From Henricia sp. BOLD:AAB3569 (taxonomy: Eukaryota > Echinodermata > Asteroidea > Spinulosida > Echinasteridae), in contig JBBELK010001083.1 of NCBI GenBank assembly GCA_037783545.1, forward strand, positions 248,001 to 312,000: 64,000 bases of DNA, read 5' to 3'. A program made the translations under genes and the position numbers. Under the pieces are notes generated by a model. It was not told the DNA's origin. It saw only the letters and a program-made list of their open reading frames with translations, and did no database searches. Shown here one piece after another: positions 50,260 through 61,885 of this stretch. Position 1 is the first letter of the stretch. Every line of letters starts with the position of its first letter.

Positions 50260-52873
50260 CTAGAGCTTCGCGTTTGTGTTTTTTACAAACGCAAGGTGAT
50301 CGGGTGACAAACATTGAAATGATGATGACGACACAGTTTTGAGATTGTTTGAAAACTTGAGTTGTTTGATGTTGAAAAAGTATTGGAATTCTCAAGACAT
50401 GACTGACTATTCAACGCTAAAATTGTGTATCTGATGACGTCATAATTGTCAATCTCATCATAACGTTACTATTGTGTGCACAGATTGTTCAAGTATCTAC
50501 TGAAGAACAAGTTTTGACATGTAGGCCTAGGCCTATATGTGGTGAAAGAATCTTTTCAATATCTATTACAGTTCTAAAGATTTTGTCATTTGAGATCATA
50601 TTACTGTAGTATATCGCCGTGTGGGGAGTTGGGGTTCAATTGCATCTGGAATAAACTGACGCTCCAGTCAACTTGAGTTGCGGTCCACCATGTCCATTTT
50701 ATTTCCAATACAGCAACGATTTCCAGCATGTCACATTCACAGTTTACGGGGAGAATACATATTTACTCTGGTCCGCCGACTAAGGCTAGCCGTACATAAT
50801 TACACCCAAGATACAACAGCTAAGTCACCAAAAGTAAATGTCCTTGTGCTATCAAGTGTTCATTCAACTTTCCTGGCGATGATGCCACGGAAACTAGCAG
50901 TTTTACATCTTCAAAAGTCCAATTTTCTCGGTTGTAAATTAAGCCCTGCTTATTATGTCTCGTCTGTCTGACTTATTCACTACTCGCGCACGTACGTGTA
51001 TATCATTGGCCGTGTGGCCCAGACATCCTCCCTAAAAAGATACATTATGACCTCTGACCCGAGACAGGCCGCCTAGATACAAGTTTTATTATTAGAAGTC
51101 GAGCACTATATATGGGCGCAAATCGTCAGATTAGTGGAGGCTTGGCATAGCGCCCTCAAACGACCGAGTTAGCTTAATTATCAAGGGACCCAACAAATAA
51201 TTTCTCCACATTACGTAACCACCGTGCACGTGATGACGTCATCAGTGGTATATATGTAGTCATCAAGTCCACATGTGAGGGAACATTTTGTTCCGTAGAA
51301 CTATGGTCAAATTCCTACCACTTTAGCTCTATTTGCATTCAAAATGCTAAAAAAGTGTACATTTTCGAACCTCTTCCGGTTTGGACTGGAGGTTTGGGTC
51401 ACACAGGGGTCATGCCATTGTATGATTTGTTCAGTTCATTGCGACCTATCATGCTGTGAAAGAATTGTTCAAGTATCTATTACGATTCTTGAGATATAAA
51501 TTTTTGAAATAATAACCATTTAATTTTTGTAATTTGACACCTGTGACGATATCATGACGTCACAATGTTGTGCACAAATTGTTCAACAATTTGATAAACA
51601 TCAAGTTCTTAAATGTGGCGAAAGAATCATGCAAATATCTGCTGTAGTTCCCAATATACAGCATTTTTAAACAATTCAGCTCCAAATTTGCGTATTTTGA
51701 CACCACATTACGTAACTACCGTCCATGTGATGACGTCACAAATGGTATAGTCAAAAAGTCCACATATGTGGAAACATTTCGTTCCGTAGAAATATGGTCA
51801 AATTCACTACCACTTTGAATCTATTTGCATTCAAAACGCTTAAAAAATGCACATTTTCGAACAACTTCCGGTTTGGACCGGAAGTAGGCGTCACACAGGG
51901 GTCATGACATTGTATGATTTGTTCAGTTCATTTAGACTTATCATGTTGTGAAAGAATTGTTCAAGTATCTATTACGGTTCTTGAGATATGAATTTTGGAA
52001 ATAATAACCTTTGAATTGTTGTAATTTGACACCTGATGACGTCATGATTACGTCACACTTGATGCCATCATGATACTATACATTCTGGTGAAAGTCTGCC
52101 GTAGGGCCTATGTCTGTATCTAATTTACTAACGATTCAGCTGGGTTTGATGGGCATTGTTGCTGGTAAGTGTAAAAACTGAGATTCTCAGTTTCGTTGAA
52201 CTTTGACCTCCAATTGACCCCAGAAGGAAGGGTCAGATGAAAATGACCACACAAAGAAAATTGTAGCACGGAATGTCATCTATAAACCTGCCAAATACGA
52301 AGATCCTGGGTCACGTGGTTTTCAAGACGGAAGCATTTTAAAATATGCATATTTTGTTTTTTTTGGGGTGTAATTTGATACTTGATGACGTCACGATGAC
52401 GTCACGCTTGATGCCATCATAATATTATACACGCTGGTGAAAGTCTGCCATAGGACCTATGCCTGTACTTAGTTACTTAAAGATTCAGCTTGGTTTGATG
52501 GGCATTGTTGCTCAATAAGTGCAAAAATTGAGATTTTCGTTTTCGTTGAACTTTGACCTCAGATTGACCCCAGAAGGAAGGGTCAGATGAAAATGCCCAC
52601 ACGAAGAAAATTATAGGCCATGATCTTATCTATAAGCCTGCTAAATACGAAAATCATGGGTCACGTGGTTTTCCAGACGGAAGCATTTTAAAACATGCAT
52701 ATTTTAGTCATTTTTGGGTTGTAATTTGATACCCAATGACGTCACAATGACGTCACACTTGTATGCACACCTTCACATTGGGGTTGATGTTCCTACAAAG
52801 TTTCAAGTTGATAGCTTGAACCGTTTTGAAGAAAAGCTCTGGAAACGTTTGAGTGGAAAAAGAAGAAAAAGAA
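50260..52873 (-). mobile_element. array unit 5, 2,614 bp, variant head and unique interior
   Basis: The head reads CTAGAGCTTCGCGTTTGTGT and forms an 8-bp stem GCGTTTGT/ACAAACGC with a different loop and a 6-nt spacer before CTAG (minus strand). Bases about 50290-51190 are unrelated to other units; they include AATAAACTGACGCTCC and a TATATATGGG. From about 51200 normal modules resume. Confidence 0.55.
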
Positions 52874-55800
52874 CTAGAGGTATGACGTTTGTTGTTACAA
52901 ACGCCAGGTGATCGGGGTAAATGAACATTTTGTGATGAATTTCAGACGTTGTTATCACCTGTGGAATGGAAAAAATGGAAGTTCAGCAGCCGATTTCACG
53001 AAACTTTACTCAATTGCGCAAGTCCACTTACGCCATTACTTGCGCAATAACTTATGGCGTAGGTGGACTTGCGCAATTGCGTAAAGTTTCGTGAAATCGG
53101 CTGCTGTATACACTAATCCGGTAACTAATATCTCCTCCCTGCATATCCGCCATAGCTGGGGGGTTGATAGCTTGCACCGTTTTGAGATATGAATTGTTGA
53201 AATAATAATCTTTGAAATCTTGTAATGTGACACCTGTGACGACATCATGACGTCACAATTTTGTGCACAAATTGTTGAACAATATGTTGAACATCAAGTT
53301 CTTAAATGTGGCGAAGGAATCATACCAATATCTGTTGTAGTTTTCAAGATACAGCATTTTAAAACATCTCAGCTCCAAATTTGCGTAATTTGACACCACA
53401 TTACGTAACCACCGTCCATGTCATGACGTCACCAATGGTATAGTCAAAAGGTCCACATGTGTGGAAACATTTCGTTCCGTAGAAATATGGTCAAATTCAC
53501 TACCACTTTGAATCTATTTGCATTAAAAATGCTAAAAATTTGCACATTTTCGAAGAACTTCCGGTTTGGACCGGAAGTAGGCGTCACACAGGGGTCATGA
53601 CATCGTATGATTTGTTCAGTTCATTTAGACTTATCATGTTGTGAAAGAATTGTTCAAGTATCTATAATTATAATTTAGGCAGTTTCAACCCTTTTATTTT
53701 AAAGCCCACATCGATTTAAAATCAGTGTCAATTGAAAGAGTGGTTATTGACTAGAAGAAATCTGTTTATTTTTTTCAAATCGGATTTTGCATTGCGAAGC
53801 TACAGTCGGTTTGGATAATTGAAAACAGGGTGAAAATTCATCGGCAGGTCAAAGGTTATCCTATGTTTTTCTTTATTTCTAATTTGGCACCGACAATGGT
53901 CACTGTGGCTTATACTTTTGGTTATATATCTTTGCTCAACTCTATCCTGGATGGCCCAAAGTTGGTACAAACAACAGTTATTAATATATGTACAAGGACA
54001 GATAATTAATTTATATTTTAAATACCTCATTTGCATAATAAATTAATAATTTATGCAAAAACGATCAATTTTCAAGGGAAAACTCATTTTTCTCAAATTT
54101 ATCTTAAGCAGGTTTGATTATTACAATGCATCTTGCATCATTTACTTAAAGTATTTACTTTAATTAAATGATGCAAGACATTGTAATAATCAAACCTGCT
54201 TAACTACAGATAATTAGTTTATATTGAAATCCCATAATTTGCATAATTTATGCAAAAATGTTGATTGTTAAGGGAACCTTATTTTTCCCCAATTAATGTT
54301 GAAAAATAGATTGATAAGAGATACTGATATAATCAAATCTGTCTATTGTCAAGATTGGGACTTGCATCAATAATTTAATTGACATAATCAATCACTGTAT
54401 GTGTTAATTACCAAGCCAATACTATTTTGGAGAGGTGTGGATTGAGGGCAGCAAAAAAGAATGACAGGAAGCGCATCCACACACAAACTGTACAACTTTC
54501 CAAATTGCTTACAAAGTTACATTAAATACAAAACAGAGAAGAGAATGACGTATTATTCTTCAGAGATAAATAATTTATGTTTTGATCAAAACAAACGGAT
54601 GTGGAGCCTAGAGGTTATATTTAAATCTTTACAAATAATAGTAATTACAGATGTTACTACGGGCAGGAGGCTCAACTATGGATGACGATTCTGCATCATC
54701 AAGGGACTCGTACTACCCTTTTTCATCTTCAGGCTCACTGGTGGTATGTCACAGGACGAGGACCACAGAAAAGCTGCAAAAATAATTGACAAAGAATAAT
54801 ATTACTCAACAAATTTTTTGCCTTCATTTGTTAAGTAACAACTAAATATCTTTAATTGGTGTATCTGATATCACGTATTGTCTTTGAATGTTAATAAATT
54901 CAATATCAGTTACAAAATTGGCACACAATTTTGCACAGATTGACGTAAAACGCAGGTTTTCTAACGCTGCATCTTTGCTTGTTTCACGGGAATTACGAGA
55001 TCATCGCGTATGCAGTGGGCACACCACCGCCGTACGTCCCGGCCCCACACACGGCGTGGAACTCGGTCGTACGTCGGTGTGGACATTGCACGCGAGCGAA
55101 GTCTCGGATTCCTGCTCAACATGCCCTCCTAAAAGTACATTTTTGCGACAAATGGTAGGCCTTACGGACTTTTTGTCAGTATGGTAGGATTGTTTAATGT
55201 CTACTTTTGTATACATACCTTGTCGCTTGGTGATTCACGTTGATTATGGATCGCTTTATGGACGAGAAAAAATGTTTTTGATCGCAAAAGTTGCAACCCG
55301 CGGTCGATTTTGTACGCGAATGGATCCCAGGCTAGCTGGAAGCATACTCTTTTCCGATGATGACGTTTCTAAGCCAACCGGCCAATCAGAACGCGCAAAT
55401 CTTTACCCGAAGTGTTCCGATCTTATTTAGCCCGATTCGTTTTAGCGTTGAAGTGTGTACCACTGACACGAACTCGCCGGAAGTTGTGTGTGCCCATAGG
55501 AATGTGCAGTAACCACGGGCGCTGTGTGTGGAGTATATGGGGCTCTCTGTTTACGATAACAGAAGTAGTCCGTCTGTGGAACAGTATTACGGTTCTTGAG
55601 ATATGAATTTTGAAAAAAATAACCTTTGAATTTTTGTAATTTGACACCTGATGACGTCATGATACTATACATGCTGGTGAAAGTCTGCCGTAGGGCCTAT
55701 GTCTGTATCTAATTTACTAACGATTCAGCTTGGTTTGATGGGCATTGTTACTGGTAAGTGTAAAAACTGAGATTTCCGTTTTCGTTGAACTTTGACCTTC

Positions 55801-56466
55801 AATTGACCCCAGAAGGAAGGGTCAGATGAAAATGCCCACACAAAGAAAGTTGTAGCACAGAATGTCATCTATAAACCTGCCAAATACGAAGATCCTGGAT
55901 CACGTGGTTTTCGAGATGGAAGCATTTTAAAATATGCATATTTTGGTTTTTGGGAGGTGTAATTTGATACTTAATGACGTCACGATGACGTCACGCTTGA
56001 TGCCATCATAATATTAAACACGCTGGTGAAAGTCTGCTATAGGACCTATGCCTGTACTTAGTTTCTTAAAGATCCAGCTTGGTTTGATGGGCATTGTTGC
56101 TCAATAAGTGCAAAAATTGAGATTTTCGTTTTCGTTGAACTTTGACCTCAGATTGACCCCAGAAGAAAGGGTCAGATGAAAATGCCCACACGAAGAAAAT
56201 TGTAGGCCATGATCTGATATATAGTCCTGTCAAATACGAAGATCATGGGTCACGTGGTTTTCCAGACGGAAGCATTTTAAAACATGCATATTTTGGTCAT
56301 TTTTGGTTTGTAATTTGATACCTAATGACGTCACAATGACGTCACACTTGTATGCACATCTTCACATTGGGGTTGATGTTCCTACCAAGTTTTAGGTTGA
56401 TAGCTTGAACCGTTTTGAAGAAAAGCTCTGGAAACGTTTGAGTGGAAAAAGAAAAAGAAAAAAAAA
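52874..56466 (-). mobile_element. array unit 6, 3,593 bp (long form)
   Basis: Carries the 1.9-kb insert. It shares private variants with the next unit, such as ACGATCAATTTTC, CATTTACTTAAAG, GGCCCCACACA and AATGGATCCC, absent from units 1, 2 and 8. Confidence 0.6.
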
Positions 56467-59400
56467 CTAGAGGTATGACGTTTGTTGTTACAAACGCCAG
56501 GTGATCGGGGTAAATGAACATTTTGTGATGAATTTCAGACGTTGTTATCACCTGTGGAATGGAAAAAATGGAAGTTCAGCAGCCGATTTCACGAAACTTT
56601 ACTCAATTGCGCAAGTCCACTTACGCCATTACTTGCGCAATAACTTATGGCGTAGGTGGACTTGCGCAATTGCGTAAAGTTTCGTGAAATCGGCTGCTGT
56701 ATACACTAATCCGGTAACTAATATCTCCTCCCTGCATATCCGCCATAGCTGGGGGGTTGATAGCTTGCACCGTTTTGAGATATGAATTGTTGAAATAATA
56801 ATCTTTGAAATCTTGTAATGTGACACCTGTGACGACATCATGACGTCACAATTTTGTGCACAAATTGTTGAACAATATGTTGAACATCAAGTTCTTAAAT
56901 GTGGCGAAGGAATCATACCAATATCTGTTGTAGTTTTCAAGATACAGCATTTTAAAACATCTCAGCTCCAAATTTGCGTAATTTGACACCACATTACGTA
57001 ACCACCGTCCATGTCATGACGTCACCAATGGTATAGTCAAAAGGTCCACATGTGTGGAAACATTTCGTTCCGTAGAAATATGGTCAAATTCACTACCACT
57101 TTGAATCTATTTGCATTAAAAATGCTAAAAATTTGCACATTTTCGAAGAACTTCCGGTTTGGACCGGAAGTAGGCGTCACACAGGGGTCATGACATCGTA
57201 TGATTTGTTCAGTTCATTTAGACTTATCATGTTGTGAAAGAATTGTTCAAGTATCTATAATTATAATTTAGGCAGTTTCAACCCTTTTATTTTAAAGCCC
57301 ACATCGATTTAAAATCAGTGTCAATTGAAAGAGTGGTTATTGACTAGAAGAAATCTGTTTATTTTTTTCAAATCGGATTTTGCATTGCGAAGCTACAGTC
57401 GGTTTGGATAATTGAAAACAGGGTGAAAATTCATCGGCAGGTCAAAGGTTATCCTATGTTTTTCTTTATTTCTAATTTGGCACCGACAATGGTCACTGTG
57501 GCTTATACTTTTGGTTATATATCTTTGCTCAACTCTATCCTGGATGGCCCAAAGTTGGTACAAACAACAGTTATTAATATATGTACAAGGACAGATAATT
57601 AATTTATATTTTAAATACCTCATTTGCATAATAAATTAATAATTTATGCAAAAACGATCAATTTTCAAGGGAAAACTCATTTTTCTCAAATTTATCTTAA
57701 GCAGGTTTGATTATTACAATGCATCTTGCATCATTTACTTAAAGTATTTACTTTAATTAAATGATGCAAGACATTGTAATAATCAAACCTGCTTAACTAC
57801 AGATAATTAGTTTATATTGAAATCCCATAATTTGCATAATTTATGCAAAAATGTTGATTGTTAAGGGAACCTTATTTTTCCCCAATTAATGTTGAAAAAT
57901 AGATTGATAAGAGATACTGATATAATCAAATCTGTCTATTGTCAAGATTGGGACTTGCATCAATAATTTAATTGACATAATCAATCACTGTATGTGTTAA
58001 TTACCAAGCCAATACTATTTTGGAGAGGTGTGGATTGAGGGCAGCAAAAAAGAATGACAGGAAGCGCATCCACACACAAACTGTACAACTTTCCAAATTG
58101 CTTACAAAGTTACATTAAATACAAAACAGAGAAGAGAATGACGTATTATTCTTCAGAGATAAATAATTTATGTTTTGATCAAAACAAACGGATGTGGAGC
58201 CTAGAGGTTATATTTAAATCTTTACAAATAATAGTAATTACAGATGTTACTACGGGCAGGAGGCTCAACTATGGATGACGATTCTGCATCATCAAGGGAC
58301 TCGTACTACCCTTTTTCATCTTCAGGCTCACTGGTGGTATGTCACAGGACGAGGACCACAGAAAAGCTGCAAAAATAATTGACAAAGAATAATATTACTC
58401 AACAAATTTTTTGCCTTCATTTGTTAAGTAACAACTAAATATCTTTAATTGGTGTATCTGATATCACGTATTGTCTTTGAATGTTAATAAATTCAATATC
58501 AGTTACAAAATTGGCACACAATTTTGCACAGATTGACGTAAAACGCAGGTTTTCTAACGCTGCATCTTTGCTTGTTTCACGGGAATTACGAGATCATCGC
58601 GTATGCAGTGGGCACACCACCGCCGTACGTCCCGGCCCCACACACGGCGTGGAACTCGGTCGTACGTCGGTGTGGACATTGCACGCGAGCGAAGTCTCGG
58701 ATTCCTGCTCAACATGCCCTCCTAAAAGTACATTTTTGCGACAAATGGTAGGCCTTACGGACTTTTTGTCAGTATGGTAGGATTGTTTAATGTCTACTTT
58801 TGTATACATACCTTGTCGCTTGGTGATTCACGTTGATTATGGATCGCTTTATGGACGAGAAAAAATGTTTTTGATCGCAAAAGTTGCAACCCGCGGTCGA
58901 TTTTGTACGCGAATGGATCCCAGGCTAGCTGGAAGCATACTCTTTTCCGATGATGACGTTTCTAAGCCAACCGGCCAATCAGAACGCGCAAATCTTTACC
59001 CGAAGTGTTCCGATCTTATTTAGCCCGATTCGTTTTAGCGTTGAAGTGTGTACCACTGACACGAACTCGCCGGAAGTTGTGTGTGCCCATAGGAATGTGC
59101 AGTAACCACGGGCGCTGTGTGTGGAGTATATGGGGCTCTCTGTTTACGATAACAGAAGTAGTCCGTCTGTGGAACAGTATTACGGTTCTTGAGATATGAA
59201 TTTTGAAAAAAATAACCTTTGAATTTTTGTAATTTGACACCTGATGACGTCATGATACTATACATGCTGGTGAAAGTCTGCCGTAGGGCCTATGTCTGTA
59301 TCTAATTTACTAACGATTCAGCTTGGTTTGATGGGCATTGTTACTGGTAAGTGTAAAAACTGAGATTTCCGTTTTCGTTGAACTTTGACCTTCAATTGAC

Positions 59401-60060
59401 CCCAGAAGGAAGGGTCAGATGAAAATGCCCACACAAAGAAAGTTGTAGCACAGAATGTCATCTATAAACCTGCCAAATACGAAGATCCTGGATCACGTGG
59501 TTTTCGAGATGGAAGCATTTTAAAATATGCATATTTTGGTTTTTGGGAGGTGTAATTTGATACTTAATGACGTCACGATGACGTCACGCTTGATGCCATC
59601 ATAATATTAAACACGCTGGTGAAAGTCTGCTATAGGACCTATGCCTGTACTTAGTTTCTTAAAGATCCAGCTTGGTTTGATGGGCATTGTTGCTCAATAA
59701 GTGCAAAAATTGAGATTTTCGTTTTCGTTGAACTTTGACCTCAGATTGACCCCAGAAGAAAGGGTCAGATGAAAATGCCCACACGAAGAAAATTGTAGGC
59801 CATGATCTGATATATAGTCCTGTCAAATACGAAGATCATGGGTCACGTGGTTTTCCAGACGGAAGCATTTTAAAACATGCATATTTTGGTCATTTTTGGT
59901 TTGTAATTTGATACCTAATGACGTCACAATGACGTCACACTTGTATGCACATCTTCACATTGGGGTTGATGTTCCTACCAAGTTTTAGGTTGATAGCTTG
60001 AACCGTTTTGAAGAAAAGCTCTGGAAACGTTTGAGTGGAAAAAGAAAAAGAAAAAAAAAA
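56467..60060 (-). mobile_element. array unit 7, ~3,594 bp (long form, near-copy of unit 6)
   Basis: Shares every variant of unit 6 that I checked. Its A-rich end runs into the hairpin array instead of into a CTAG head. Confidence 0.6.
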
Positions 60061-60522
60061 AAGAAATCGTACGAGAGTAATAGGTGATCGGGCTGTTGGC
60101 CCGATCACCTAAAAAGAAATCGTACGAGAGTAATAGGTGATCGGGCTGTTGGCCCGATCACCTAAAAAGAAAAAAAAAAGACAAAGAAATCGTACAATAG
60201 TAATAGGTGATCGGAATGAGTTCCGATCACCTAAAAAAAAAGAAATCGTACGAGAGTAATAGGTGATCGGGCTGTTGGCCCGATCACCTAAAAAAAAAAT
60301 AAAGAAATCGTACGAGAGTAATAGGTGATCGGGCTGTTGGCCCGATCACCTAAATAAAGAAATCGTACGAGAGTAATAGGTGATCGGGCTGTTGGCCCGA
60401 TCACCTAAAAAAAAGAAATCGTACGAGAGTAATAGGTGATCGGGCTGTTGGCCCGATCACCTAAAAAATAAAGAAATCGTACGAGAGTAATAGGTGATCG
60501 GGCTGTTGGCCCGATCACCTAA
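60061..60522. repeat. array of eight ~55-bp hairpin repeats
   Basis: Each unit reads AGAAATCGTACGAGAGTAAT followed by a 12-bp stem AGGTGATCGGGC, loop TGTTG cut to 3-5 nt, complement GCCCGATCACCT and an A-rich linker. Stems begin at 60082, 60135, 60205, 60261, 60323, 60378, 60434 and 60492. The third hairpin is AGGTGATCGGAA/TTCCGATCACCT: both arms changed together. The 10-mer AGGTGATCGG is also present in each array-unit head (for example 38861-38870). Confidence 0.85.
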
Positions 60523-61885
60523 TAACTCTTGAATTTGTGTAATTTGACACCTGTGACGATATCATGACGTCACAATGTTGTGCACAAATTGTTCAACAAT
60601 TTGATAAACATCAAGTTCTTAAATGTGGCGAAGGAATCAGGCAAATATCTGCTGTAGTTCTCAAGATACAGCATTTTAAAACAATTCAGCTCCAAATTTG
60701 CGTATTTTGACGCCACATTACGTAACCACCGTCCATGTGATGACGTCACAAATGGTATAGTCAAAAAGTCTACATGTGTGGAAACATTTCGTTCCGTAGA
60801 AATATGGTCAAATTCACTACCACTTTGAATCTATTTGCATTCAAAACGCTTACAAAATGCACATTTTCGAACAACTTCCGGTTTGGACCGGAAGTAGGCG
60901 TCACACAGGGGTCATGACATCGTATGATTTGTTCAGTTCATTTAGACTTGTCATGTTGTGAAAGAATTGTTCAAGTATCTATTACGGTTCTTGAGATATG
61001 AATTTTGGAAATAATAACCTTTGAATTTTTGTAATTTGACACCTGATGACGTCATGATTACGTCACACTTGATGCCATCGTGATACTATACATTCTGGTG
61101 AAAGTCTGCCGTAGGGCCTATGTCTGTATCTAATTTACTAACGATTCAGCTTGGTTTGATAGGCATTGTTGCTGGTAAGTGTAAAAACTGAGATTCTCAG
61201 TTTCGTTGAACTTTGACCTCCAATTGACCCCAGAAGGAAGGGTCAGATGAAAATGCCCACACAAAGAAAATTGTAGCACAGAATGTCATCTGTAAACCTG
61301 CCAAATACGAAGATCCTGGGTCACGTGGTTTTCAAGACGGAAGCATTTTAAAATATGCATATTTTGTTTTTTTGGGGGGTGTAATTTGATACTTGATGAC
61401 GTCACGATGACGTCACGCTTGAAGCCATCATAATATTATACACGCTGGTGAAAGTCTGCCATAGGACCTATGCCTGTACCTAGTTACTTAAAGATTCAGC
61501 TTGGTTTGATGGGCATTGTTGCTCAATAAGTGCAAAAATTGCGATTTTCGTTTTCGTTGAACTTTGACCTCAGATTGACCCCAGAAGGAAGGGTCAGATG
61601 AAAATGCCCACACGAAGAAAATCGTAGGCCATGATCTTATCTATAAGCCTGCTAAATACGAAAATCATGGGTCACGTGGTTTTCCAGACGGAAGCATTTT
61701 AAAACATGCATATTTTAGTCATTTTTGGGTTGTAATTTGATACCCAATGACGTCACAATGACGTCACCCTTGTATGCACACCTTCACATTGGGGTTGATG
61801 TTCCTACAAAGTTTCAAGTTGATAGCTTGAACCGTTTTGAAGAAAAGCTCTGGAAACGTTTGAGTGGAAAAAGAAAAAAAAAAAA
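60523..61885 (-). mobile_element. array unit fragment after the hairpin array (short-form 3' part)
   Basis: Begins within the module at TTGAATTTGTGTAATTTGAC and matches 46865-48229 of unit 3. Its head (CTAG and palindrome) is missing, replaced by the hairpin array. Confidence 0.6.

Noticed and set aside
60061..60522. CRISPR-like array of palindromic repeats
   Set aside because: Linkers are A-rich and 4-20 bp, not unique ~30-40 bp spacers; there are no cas genes, and the surroundings are eukaryotic transposons.
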